The position numbers and the translations under genes were made by a program. From Planctomycetota bacterium (GTDB lineage Bacteria; Planctomycetota; UBA1135; UBA2386): a stretch of 64,000 bases of DNA. Location of the stretch: NCBI GenBank assembly GCA_016716265.1, contig JADJWQ010000006.1, positions 2,445,501-2,509,500 on the forward strand, written 5' to 3'. How positions within the stretch are numbered: position 1 is the first letter of the stretch; every line of letters begins with the position of its first letter. This document shows, in pieces, positions 1 through 8,707 of this stretch. The notes below the pieces were generated by a model, which was given only the letters and a program-made list of their open reading frames with translations, was not told the origin of the DNA and made no database searches.

Positions 1-1596
1 GCGGCGCGGCCTCCAAGGGGCGCGGCGGGAGCGGGGAGCGAGCACAAGATCTTGTGTAAAAAGAACTTGTACAAAACGACGCCCCTCCCTATCGGATGCA
101 GGATGCAAACCAAGCGTCCTGGGAGGGCGCCGTCGAAGACTTGATCGTCGTCGCGGTGCCGGCTGCGTGCAAGAGCATGGTGGGTTCGATCGAGGCGCTG
201 TGCGCCGCGGTCGCATCGCGCGCCGCAAGTGGCGCGGCAGGCCGGGAGGCGATCGACTACGCGGTCTCGGAGGTCATGGTCGCCGAGCTGACCGGCGCGG
301 TGAGCGGGATGCGCACGCGGTCATGCTCGGCGCTCTGGAGGTCGACGCGCCGCGAGTCGAGATCGACGGCAAGACCTTCACGCGGGTCGGGTTGCGGCAA
401 CGGCCGGCACGATCGCTCGCGGGGACCGTCGAGGTGCGACGTGCGCTGTATCGTCCGCTCGGCGAGGGCAACGCACCGACGGTGGACGCGATCAGCCTGC
501 GTGCGGGCGCCATCGGCGACGGCTGGCTACCGCAGACGGCCGGGGCGATGGCTTTCGAGCTGCAGAAGGCGCCATCGCGGGAGGGTGAGCAGAGCGGCAA
601 GCAGACCCGCCGGCTTCCCTACTCTCGCGCGAGCTTCGAGCGCGTGCCGCATGAGCTCGGGGCGCTGTACGCTTCGTCCCCAGGTCAACATCGAGGACGC
701 CATCGTGAGCAGCCTCGAGATCCCGGCTGAGGCACGCGCGATCTCGGTATCGCTCGACCGGGCGAGCGTGCCGATGGAGGAGCCCATCCCGCGGCCGCCC
801 GGTCGGCCCAGGAGGAACGCGCCGAAGATCACGCGCGTCTTCCACATGGCGCACTGCCGGCACCGTCACGTTGCACGATGGCAACGGCCGAGCGCTCTAC
901 TCGATGCGCTTCGGACAAATGCCTGGCATCGACCCCTTGGACGTGTGCAACGCCATGGCGAACGTGGTCTACCGGCTGCGCGAGAAGCAGCCCGAGCTGC
1001 GACTTCAGCTACTCGCTGATGGGGCTCACGAGATGTGGAACCTGCTCGAGTCGAGCTTCCCGGAAAGCCTCTTAGGTCCGCGCCATCTGATGGTCGACTT
1101 CTGGCACGTCCTCGAGAAGCTGTCCGCGGCAGCCGAGGCGATCCAGGGCGCCGAAAGCCGAGCGGTCGTGGCTGGCTGGCGCCGGCTCCCTCGAGCGCAG
1201 GAAGGACGCCGTCACGCAGATTCTCGCCGACCTCGAACCGCACTGGTGCGACCCGGTCGACGGCAGCGTGGTCAAGCACGGCCCCATCCACGAGGCCATC
1301 ACCTACCTCACGAATCATGCGCACCGCATGAACTACGCCGGCGCCCGCGCCAAGGGCTGCCGATCGGCAGCGGAACCGTCGAGGCAACCTGCAAGAGCCT
1401 CATCGGCGTGCGCATGAAGCGCGCCGGATCGCGCTGGAAGCAGCATACCGGCGACCACGTGATCAAGCTCCGCGCGCTCGCGCTCAGCCACCAATGGGAC
1501 GCTGCTATGTCGCGGTTCTTCGCTACGCAGCGGACCGCCGTCCGAGCGCTCGCGGCATGAAAAGAGCGGCTTCGCTCAATACGAGATCCACACCCC
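1..1596 (+). pseudogene. ISKra4-family transposase, frameshifted copy 1 (retains N-terminal segment)
   Basis: This is nearly identical to the second copy at 49802-51096, with a constant offset of 49801 at the left, but the reading frame is broken. Compared base by base with copy 2, I see single-base indels near 127, 300, 668, 850, 1187 and 1356. It carries 300 bases (322-621) that copy 2 lacks; these encode an N-terminal stretch resembling the N-terminal part of ISKra4-type transposases. The C-terminal block with P-I-G-S-G-T-V-E-A, a family hallmark, is present near 1360-1395 but out of frame with the start. Homology stops abruptly at 1596 (after ccacaccc), which is the probable right end of the element. 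The left end may lie outside the window. A small hairpin (GAGCG-gctt-CGCTC, 1564-1577) sits just inside the right end. The product is certainly non-functional. Confidence 0.85.
43..56. repeat. 14-bp perfect palindrome at left side of ISKra4 copy 1
   Basis: CACAAGATCTTGTG is self-complementary and is followed by a second short palindrome, TTGTACAA. The same pair occurs at 49844-49857 in copy 2. It lies just upstream of the transposase reading frame, so it could be a transposase-binding or promoter/operator site; that role is inference. Confidence 0.4.
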
Positions 1597-2826
1597 CTTG
1601 TGCCGGTCGCCTGCCTGTTCGTCTGGCGAAACGGCTCGGCATCACCATTCTCTCCGGCAGACGCACGGCAGCTCATGGAGGAGCAGTCGGCTCTGTTGGA
1701 GGAGATGCGACGCGCGGCGGCCCTGTGGACTACACTCCCGTTCGCCGGTCGCGTCACGCGCCTGTCCTGGTCGGCGACGCGGATGCCCGCACCGGCAGAC
1801 GGCCCGAACTCCGCCATCGGCGTCGCGCGGCTCGACCACCTCGACCTCGGGACCGTGGACACGACCGACGGCAAGGCCTCCGAACTCCAGCTCCAGGCCA
1901 TCGGCAGGTGACGACAGCGAGGCGCCGCGGGACATCCGGCATGGGCAGGTGCATCAGCGGCCGACCAGCGTGGCTAGCGAGCCGATCGAGCTCGCAGCGG
2001 TCGACGGACCGGCCTGCAGGTGCGCCTCCCGATAACAGACGCCCGGCTCGCCGTCGACGACCAGCCCGCCACGCTCGCCGTCGCGGACTCCGCGCACCGG
2101 CAGGACGGCTTGCGCGTGATGTCCCCGGACATCGCGAAGGTCGACCCCGGATTCCGGGCGCAGCCTCATGCGAAGCCGACGACGACCGCCGGACCTGGAC
2201 GAGAGCTCGTTCGGCATGGGAGGTCGCGTCAGGAGATCGTGCACTATGAACATGAACATTGCCCGGATTCCCTCGAGAGGTCGCAGCCGGCCTGGCAGGA
2301 CCACGACGCGCACGCTCAGCCACTCGCGACACGCGATGGCGGCGGTGCGGTTCGGCACGACGAGCACTGGCAACCTCGGTATGTGTATTCGAGCAGCCTC
2401 AGCGTGGTGGGATCCGAGGTCGCCGGCTCGCCGAGCGGCATGTCGAGGAGCCGGATCGAGTCGGGTAACCGGCCATGGACGAGTGGCGGGTAATCCGCGG
2501 GCGCGATGGCTGCACGTACCGTCAGGTCCGCGACCGTCGAGGGATGGGTTACGTCGTTGCAACGGGCGTTCAGCGCCACGTTGATCTCGAGCACCGTGTG
2601 GTCGGGCGCGTCCATCGAACCGCGGCACGCGCCAGCATCGATCACCGCGACGGTGCGCACGATCCGATCAGGCGATCCACCTGCCATTGCGAGCTCCGGA
2701 CGAGGTCGAGGGACGGCGACGCTCCGGACGCGGTCTCCGGCGCACGCCCTGGATCGCACCCACATCGACGCCGCCCGGTGGATTCCCACCACCCTCGCCC
2801 CCTACGCTGCGACGCACGACGCGGTC
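1597..2826. other. 1.2-kb stretch without a convincing gene
   Basis: It lies between the right end of the ISKra4 copy and the histidine kinase. Several open frames exist on both strands, but none has a signal peptide, a recognisable domain or consistent coding character over its length. Minus-strand frames around 2316-2640 and 1954-2330 have non-repetitive composition and might be a decayed secreted protein; I could not join them into one reading frame. Confidence 0.4.
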
Positions 2827-4506
2827 ATGCCCCCCCACCGTGAGACCAGCCTGTTCCGACTGCTCGACGATCTGCGGCGCATGACCGCGGACGCGGCCGA
2901 CGTCGAGACGGCGATCCGCACCTGGCTGCGGGCGACGCTGCAGGCGTTCGACGCCCAGCGCGCGTGCGTCGCGGTCGTCGACCCCGGCGGCGGCGGCGCG
3001 CCGGTGCTGCGCCACGCGATCCCGAGCGCGGGTGCCTGGGACCTCGGGCTGTTCGCGGCCGTGCTGCGCAACGAGCGCAGCGAGCCGCCGGACGATCTGA
3101 TCCTCGGTCCCGTGCATCGCCGCGGCCGGCTGTGGGGCGTGCTCGCGCTCACGCGTGACGGGGCGCCGTTCGCTCGCGGCGACGGCCGGGACCTGGCGCG
3201 GTTCACGCAGGCACTGTCCGACCTGATCCGCGCGATCGACGACGCGCGCGTGCGGGCCGTCGAGGAGCGCATCGCGCGCGGCGTGCTCGAGCGCCGCCGG
3301 CCGAAGGACGTCTTCTACCGGATCCTCCACGGGCTGCGCTCGCTGACGCGCTACGACCACTCGTCGGCGCTGTTGATCCTCGACCACCAGCGCGGCCTCG
3401 AGCTGGTCGCCGAGCAGGCCGCGTGGACCAAGACGAAGAGCCCGCTGATCGGGCTCCTGCTACCGCTCGACGACGGCGTCGGCGACCTGCTCGCGCGCCG
3501 CCGCGTGCTGACCTTCGAGCGGGAGGCCGACGGCTGGCGCTCGCCGGACGCCACGGAAGGCGGCAGCCTCGCGCGCACGCTCGCGTTCCACGACGACGAG
3601 CACGGCACGCCACCCGAGCAGATCGTGCTCGCCGCACCGCTCGTGTTCCGCGGCGAGGTGCTCGGTGTGCTGAAGGTCTCGGCCCGGTCGCGCACGCGGC
3701 TCGGCCGCTACGAGGCGGAGCTGCTGCGCCGATTCCAATTGCTGGCGGCCGCGGCGATCGCCAACTCGCGCGAGACGGAGACGCTGCGGCGCGACGTGCT
3801 GCGCGCCGAGCGCAAGCACGCGATGGCCAACCTCGCGCGCGGCATATCGCACGACGTCAACAATGCGCTGGGCGCGATCCTGCCGACCCTCGAGCAGCTC
3901 CGCTGCGAGCTGGAGGACGGCACTGCGAACGTCGCCACGGCGCTGCGCGACCTCGAGCACGTCGAGCGCGCCATGCACACGTGCCGGCGGGTGTTCGGCG
4001 GGCTGCTGGAGTTCGCGCGCAACCGTGAGCGGCCCGGCGCGCACGGCGACCTGCGACGCGCGCTCGACAACACGCTCGCGATCCTCGAGGGCAGCATGCT
4101 GCGCGGCGGTATCGAGCTGGAGCTCGGCGTGCCCGCCGCGCTGCCGCCGGTACGCGGTGCCCAGCACGAGCTCGAGCAGCTGCTGCTGAACCTGTCGACC
4201 AATGCGTGCGAGGCGATGCCGACCGGCGGCCGGCTACGGATCACGGTCGAGGAGCGCGCGGACCACGTGCTCGTCGAGGTCGCCGACGACGGCACCGGGA
4301 TGGACGCCGAGCACCTGCGGCGCTGCGCCGAGGCGTTCTTCACGACCAAGCCGACCGGCACGGGTCTCGGGCTGTCGATCTGCCACAGCATCGTGCAGGA
4401 CGTGCGGGGTCGGATCGCGATCGACAGCGCGCCGGGACGCGGCACGCGCGTGCGGGTCGAGCTGCCGTCCACACGGCGACCGGTGGGAGAGGAGGTGGCG
4501 ACTTGA
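2827..4506 (+). CDS. GAF-domain sensor histidine kinase
   Basis: Predicted 559-aa cytoplasmic sensor kinase. The N-terminal half (about residues 10-320) looks like two GAF-type sensor modules, each followed by helical linker; no transmembrane segment is visible. The dimerisation/phosphoacceptor motif S-H-D-V-N-N has its histidine at about residue 342. An ATPase domain follows, with an N box (N-A-C-E-A-M near 459), a G1 box (D-D-G-T-G-M near 487) and a G2 box (G-T-G-L-G-L-S near 511). The order matches NtrB/HWE-like two-component kinases. The stop codon overlaps the TTG start of the response-regulator phosphatase downstream, so the two are almost certainly co-translated partners. The start is uncertain: ATG 2827 is chosen because upstream codons are arginine-rich noise, but no clear ribosome-binding site precedes it. 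The input signal is unknown. Confidence 0.9.
   Translation: MPPHRETSLFRLLDDLRRMTADAADVETAIRTWLRATLQAFDAQRACVAVVDPGGGGAPVLRHAIPSAGAWDLGLFAAVLRNERSEPPDDLILGPVHRRGRLWGVLALTRDGAPFARGDGRDLARFTQALSDLIRAIDDARVRAVEERIARGVLERRRPKDVFYRILHGLRSLTRYDHSSALLILDHQRGLELVAEQAAWTKTKSPLIGLLLPLDDGVGDLLARRRVLTFEREADGWRSPDATEGGSLARTLAFHDDEHGTPPEQIVLAAPLVFRGEVLGVLKVSARSRTRLGRYEAELLRRFQLLAAAAIANSRETETLRRDVLRAERKHAMANLARGISHDVNNALGAILPTLEQLRCELEDGTANVATALRDLEHVERAMHTCRRVFGGLLEFARNRERPGAHGDLRRALDNTLAILEGSMLRGGIELELGVPAALPPVRGAQHELEQLLLNLSTNACEAMPTGGRLRITVEERADHVLVEVADDGTGMDAEHLRRCAEAFFTTKPTGTGLGLSICHSIVQDVRGRIAIDSAPGRGTRVRVELPSTRRPVGEEVAT
4491..4496 (+). promoter_or_regulatory. Ribosome-binding site deciding a TTG start
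   Basis: GGAGGT lies six bases before the TTG at 4503. That TTG overlaps the preceding stop codon in the arrangement TTGA. The site supports the TTG start rather than the in-frame ATG at 4206, which would bury the start deep inside the kinase gene. Confidence 0.7.
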
Positions 4507-5660
4507 GCGACGTGCTGCGGATCCTGATCGTCGACGACGAGCCCGGCATGCGGCACGCGGTGGCCCGCGTGCTGGAGCGACACGGGCAGGTCCGGTTCGC
4601 GCGGACGGCCGCCGAGGCCCTCGACGCCGTGCGGACCGAGCCGATCGACCTCGCTTTCGTCGACGTCCGGCTGCCGGACGGCGACGGCTTCGACCTGATG
4701 GCAGGGCTCCAGGCGTTGCGACCCGGGCTCGACGTCGTCGTGATGACCGGCAGCGTGCAGGACATGGACGCGAAGCTCGTGCGCACGCTGCGCGAGCGCG
4801 CGTTCTTCTTCCTGCCGAAGCCGTTCGGCCGCGAGCTGTTGCTCACCGTGTTCGACCGCTGGCGCGAGCGGCGCGAGCTGACGCGGCGCGACCGCGAGCA
4901 GCGCCGGCGGCTGCAGGCGCACCTCGACGAGGCGCGGCGCTTCCAGGCGAGCCTGCTGCCGCAGGCCAGCGCGCGCGTCGGCGGCGTCGCGCTGCACGCC
5001 CGGTTCGAGCCGTGCGACGAGCTGAGCGGCGACCTCTACGACTTCGCCCCGGTCGGAGCGGGCGGTGACGGCGTGCAGGGCGTCGCGGTGCTCGTCGCCG
5101 ACGTATCGGGCCACGGCGTCGCGGCCGCGATGCTGTCGGGCGTCATCAAGGCGGCGTTCCAGTCTGCCCACGCGGACGCGTTCGCGCCCGGCGCCGTGCT
5201 GCAGCGGATCCGCGACGCGCTGCAGCACCTCGAGGACGACCGCTTCGTGACGGCATTCGCGGGCCGCCTGCGGCCAGCCGAGCGCGTGCTCGAGTACGCG
5301 AGCGCCGGCCACCACGACGGACTCCTGTGGCGACGGGACGGCTCCATCGAGACGCTCGCGCACACCGGCCCGTTGATCTGCAGCGCGATCCCGTCCGCGA
5401 GCTGGCGCACCGAGCGGCGCGCGCTCGGCTGCGAGGACCAGCTGCTGCTGAGCTCCGACGGCATCGAGGAGACGCGCGGCGACGACGGCCTGTTCGGCCG
5501 CGAGCGCCTGCTCGCCGAGCTGCAACCCGAGCGCCGCGGCTTCGCGCTGCTCGACGCGATCCTCGACGCGGTGCAGCGCCACGCCGGCGGGCGCCCGCGC
5601 GACGATGACCACACGCTGTTGCTCGCGCGGCCGGTCGATGCCGAGCCGCAGCGCGAGTGA
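4503..5660 (+). CDS. Response regulator with SpoIIE/RsbU-type PP2C phosphatase output
   Basis: Predicted 385 aa. Residues 1-120 are a receiver domain: acidic pair D11-D12, phosphoacceptor D54 in F-V-D-V-R-L-P, T82 in V-M-T-G-S and K106 in L-P-K-P. A short charged helix follows (about 120-145). From about 150 to the end is a PPM/SpoIIE phosphatase domain with the metal-binding aspartates in S-G-D-L-Y-D, A-D-V-S-G-H-G, S-S-D-G-I-E-E and R-D-D-D-H-T. Proteins of this architecture usually dephosphorylate an anti-sigma-factor antagonist and so control an alternative sigma factor or another partner-switching output. No anti-sigma or STAS gene lies nearby, so the target is unknown. It overlaps the histidine kinase by four bases, making phosphorelay between the two the simplest model. 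Confidence 0.92.
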   Translation: MSDVLRILIVDDEPGMRHAVARVLERHGQVRFARTAAEALDAVRTEPIDLAFVDVRLPDGDGFDLMAGLQALRPGLDVVVMTGSVQDMDAKLVRTLRERAFFFLPKPFGRELLLTVFDRWRERRELTRRDREQRRRLQAHLDEARRFQASLLPQASARVGGVALHARFEPCDELSGDLYDFAPVGAGGDGVQGVAVLVADVSGHGVAAAMLSGVIKAAFQSAHADAFAPGAVLQRIRDALQHLEDDRFVTAFAGRLRPAERVLEYASAGHHDGLLWRRDGSIETLAHTGPLICSAIPSASWRTERRALGCEDQLLLSSDGIEETRGDDGLFGRERLLAELQPERRGFALLDAILDAVQRHAGGRPRDDDHTLLLARPVDAEPQRE

Positions 5661-5786
5661 CGCGCGACGCCGCTGGCACGGGGCGCAGGGCGAATTCCGG
5701 AGCGCGCGCGCGGAGCCGCCGGGGCGGTCGCCGCACCGATGAGGAGGCAACCGGGCGCGCGCGCGGATAGAACGCGTGGAGACCGA

Positions 5787-7925
5787 ATGACCATGATCGG
5801 GAATCTGCGAACTGTCCGACTGCTCGGCGCCCTGGGCGCCATCGCGCTGGTGGGTGGCTGCGGGGGCGGCGGTCGCGGCGCACCGCCGGTGACGCCGACG
5901 GCGCACGTGACGCTCCGCGGCACGATCGCGGTGCCCGGCACGACCCTGGCCGGCGCGCTCGACGTGGGTGGCGCCGCGCGCGCCGACACCGACGTGCTCG
6001 TCGCGCTGCTCGGTCCCGAGCCGGCGCGCGTCGAGTCGCTCGCCGCGTCGCTCGGACTGCGGCGCTGCGGCGGCTTCGGCCGTCTGTCGACCTGGCGCGC
6101 GCCGGCCGACGCCGAACCGGAGGCCCTGCGCACCGCGCTCGAGCACGCCGAGCCCGGGGCGCTGACGCGCTTCAGCGTGCACGGACCACGGCGCGGCGCC
6201 CTCGAGCCGACCGACCCCGGCTATGTGGCGTGGCAATGGAACCTGCGCGCGATCGGCGCACCGCAGGCCTGGGACCTGACCGAGGGCTCGATCGGCGTGG
6301 TGGTCGCGGTGATCGACAGCGGCGTCGCGCTCGCCCACAGCGAGCTCAACGGTCGCCTGCTGGCCGGCTACGACTTCGTGTCGGATCCGACCAGCGCGGC
6401 GGACGGCGACGGCCCCGACCCCGATCCGACCGACCCCGTGAAGCCCGCGACCGGCCGCGTCGCGCACGGCACCGTGGTCGCCGGCGTCCTGGCCGCCAAT
6501 GTGGACGGCCGCGGGATCGTCGGCGTCGACCATCGCTGCCGCGTGATGCCGCTGCGCGCGCTGGGCGCCGACGGCCGCGGCGATCCGGCCGACACCTGGA
6601 GCGCGCTGATCTTCGCGGGCGACCTCGACGACGCCGACCTGGCCGGCTTCGCGTGGTTCACCGAGCTGTTCCCCGACGGCCTGCCCGCGGACCGGCCGCG
6701 ACCGAGCGAGCCCGCGCGGGTCGTCAACCTCAGCATCGCGACGACCTTCGACCGCGCGAGCGCGGCACTCGCGATCGAGGTCGAGCGCGATCTGCTGCGC
6801 GCGCTGGTCGCGAAGGGCATCACCGTCGTCGCCGCAGCCGGCAACGGCGGCCGCGAGCTCGAGGACGCGACGTCGATCGTGCTACCCGCGGCGGAGCCCG
6901 CGGTGCTGACGGTCGGCGCCGTGCTGCGCGACGGGCTGGCCGCGGCGCCGAGCAGCAACACCGGCGCGGCAATCGACCTCTGCGCTCCGGGCGGCACGCT
7001 CGATCCGGCGGCCGCGCTCGGCGATCCGCTCGCGGTGCCGGAGTCGGGCGGCGTGCCGGCGCTCGACGCGCCGCCGCGCAACCTGACCTGGCACGCCGGG
7101 ACGTCGGTCGCCGCGGCGCAGGTCAGCGGGGTCGTCGCACTGATGCTCGCGCTGCGACCGAACGCGACGCCCGCCGAGCTGGAGAGCGCGCTGCGCGCCA
7201 CCGCCCGCGACCGCGGCGCGGCCGGCGTCGACCCGGCGCACGGCGCCGGGCTCGTGCAGGCGGCGCGCGCGCTGTACGCGATCGCCGGTGGGATCGCGCC
7301 GCCCGAACAGCTCGTCGCCTACGACGCGCTGGTGCGGATCCCCGCGGACGCCGATGGCGCAGCCATCGACATCGGCAACCTCGCCGGGCCGCTGCGTCGC
7401 CTGGCGCCGCTGCGCATCACCGTCGACCACCGCGGCGCCCCGAGCGAGTTCGTGCGCTTCGCGACGTGGCTCGACGACGGCGACGCGCGCGACGCGCCGC
7501 TGACGATCACCGTCGACCGCAGCGGGCTTCCGGACGGTGTGTTCGAGGCGCGCGTGCGCATCGAGTCGCTGCTCGGCGGCGACCTCGAGCTGCCCGTGCG
7601 GATCGTGCAGCGCAGCGCGGTACCACCGCCGCCGTTCGCGATCTGGCACGTCGAGGCGCGCGACGCCGTGACCGGCGACCCGCTCGCGAGCGCCGACCGG
7701 GCGATCACCGTGCAGTCGTTCGAGCTCACCGACGTGCCGCTGCCCGCGCATCGCGCGGTGGTCGTCGTCGCCGGCAGCGATCTCGATGGCGACGGCTCGA
7801 TCGACGAGGACGGCGAGCTGTTCGGCGTCGACCGCGTCGGCCCGGACGCACGCGTGCTGCGACTCGCCGACGGCGCCGTCGTGCAGGACCTCGCGATCGA
7901 GCTGGTGCGCCGCGCGCGCCCGTGA
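5787..7925 (+). CDS. Lipoprotein subtilisin-like serine protease (S8)
   Basis: Predicted 712 aa. It begins with a signal peptide ending in a lipobox-like L-V-G-G-C and a glycine run, so it is probably an exported lipoprotein. The subtilase domain (about residues 145-500) has Asp177 in V-I-D-S-G, His227 in H-G-T-V-V-A-G, oxyanion Asn353 in A-A-G-N-G-G and Ser440 in G-T-S-V-A-A, so the catalytic set is complete. The C-terminal 200 residues look beta-rich and end in a calcium-loop-like D-L-D-G-D-G-S-I-D-E-D-G (about 670-681). ATG 5787 is preceded by GGAG at 5778, whereas the upstream in-frame ATG at 5739 gives a poor signal peptide. It follows the two-component pair on the same strand after a 126-bp gap, and converges on fau. 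Confidence 0.9.
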   Translation: MTMIGNLRTVRLLGALGAIALVGGCGGGGRGAPPVTPTAHVTLRGTIAVPGTTLAGALDVGGAARADTDVLVALLGPEPARVESLAASLGLRRCGGFGRLSTWRAPADAEPEALRTALEHAEPGALTRFSVHGPRRGALEPTDPGYVAWQWNLRAIGAPQAWDLTEGSIGVVVAVIDSGVALAHSELNGRLLAGYDFVSDPTSAADGDGPDPDPTDPVKPATGRVAHGTVVAGVLAANVDGRGIVGVDHRCRVMPLRALGADGRGDPADTWSALIFAGDLDDADLAGFAWFTELFPDGLPADRPRPSEPARVVNLSIATTFDRASAALAIEVERDLLRALVAKGITVVAAAGNGGRELEDATSIVLPAAEPAVLTVGAVLRDGLAAAPSSNTGAAIDLCAPGGTLDPAAALGDPLAVPESGGVPALDAPPRNLTWHAGTSVAAAQVSGVVALMLALRPNATPAELESALRATARDRGAAGVDPAHGAGLVQAARALYAIAGGIAPPEQLVAYDALVRIPADADGAAIDIGNLAGPLRRLAPLRITVDHRGAPSEFVRFATWLDDGDARDAPLTITVDRSGLPDGVFEARVRIESLLGGDLELPVRIVQRSAVPPPPFAIWHVEARDAVTGDPLASADRAITVQSFELTDVPLPAHRAVVVVAGSDLDGDGSIDEDGELFGVDRVGPDARVLRLADGAVVQDLAIELVRRARP

Positions 7926-7958
7926 GCAGCGCCACACGACCGGCGCGACAGCCGGGCG

Positions 7959-8522
7959 TCACCCGCCGTAGCGGCGCACGCCCTCGTCGGTGACCAGCAT
8001 GTGCACGGTGCGATCGTGCTGCTCGCGCGGCACCTGGGCGAGGAACTGCCGCTCGTACGCGAAGCCGCAGCAGGTGCCGCGCACTTCCGGGTGGGCGAGG
8101 AACCGATCGTAGTAGCCACCGCCGGTGCCGAGCCGCACGCCCTTGGCGTCGAACGCGAGGCCGGGCAGCACGATCAGGTCGATGTCGGCCGCCGGGAACG
8201 ACTCCGTGCCGACCGGCTCGAGCAGATTGCGATAGCCGGGCAGGCAATCGCCCCAGTGATGGACCTCGACCGCGTGCATCTCGCGGCGCGCTGCGTCGAC
8301 CTTCGGTGCGAGCACGCGGCGCCCCTCGCGCCACGCCGCCTCGATCAACCCGGTGGTGTCGATCTCCTGCTGCATCGCGAGATACACGAACACCGTGCGG
8401 GCGCGCTGCCACTCCGGCTGCTCCAGCAATCGGCGGCACGCGGACTGCGAACGAGCGCGACGGGTGTCGGCATCGATCGAGCGCAGCACCGAGCGCATGC
8501 GTCGACGCAGGTTGTGCTTCAT
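7959..8522 (-). CDS. fau: 5-formyltetrahydrofolate cyclo-ligase
   Basis: Predicted 187 aa, the normal length for 5-formyl-THF cyclo-ligase (MTHF synthetase, also called YgfA). The enzyme converts 5-formyl-THF to 5,10-methenyl-THF with ATP. The N-terminus has the basic helix M-K-H-N-L-R-R-R-M-R. The hallmark folate/ATP-site motif G-T-G-G-G-Y-Y-D-R-F-L is present at about residues 129-139, preceded by V-L-P-G-L-A-F-D. ATG 8522 is preceded by a purine-rich GGAGCGGAGG. The gene stands alone: it converges with the subtilase and diverges from the HEAT-like secreted protein, with about 185 bp between the two starts. In proteobacteria 6S RNA often precedes this gene; I could not recognise one here. 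Confidence 0.93.
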   Translation of the reverse strand: MKHNLRRRMRSVLRSIDADTRRARSQSACRRLLEQPEWQRARTVFVYLAMQQEIDTTGLIEAAWREGRRVLAPKVDAARREMHAVEVHHWGDCLPGYRNLLEPVGTESFPAADIDLIVLPGLAFDAKGVRLGTGGGYYDRFLAHPEVRGTCCGFAYERQFLAQVPREQHDRTVHMLVTDEGVRRYGG

Positions 8523-8707
8523 CCTCCGCTCCGGACACCGATCGGCCGCCCGGTGCGGCGGAGACCGCAGGGGCACGACGAGCCGCGTGGCGGCCGAGGG
8601 GCGCAGGGATGCTACCAGGGCACTCGAAGATTCCCACAGTCCCAACGGCCGAGGTGCGCAGCCCGGCCGGGCTGACACACCGCCGTGCAGCGCGTAGCCT
8701 GCCGGCC

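Noticed and set aside
3708..6533. A 941-codon open frame on the minus strand across the two-component and subtilase genes
   Set aside because: It is antisense to clearly conserved genes and is a by-product of very high GC; it lacks any domain or signal peptide.
8523..8707. Possible 6S RNA next to fau
   Set aside because: Location is suggestive in other phyla, but no 6S-like long hairpin with a central bulge could be drawn.
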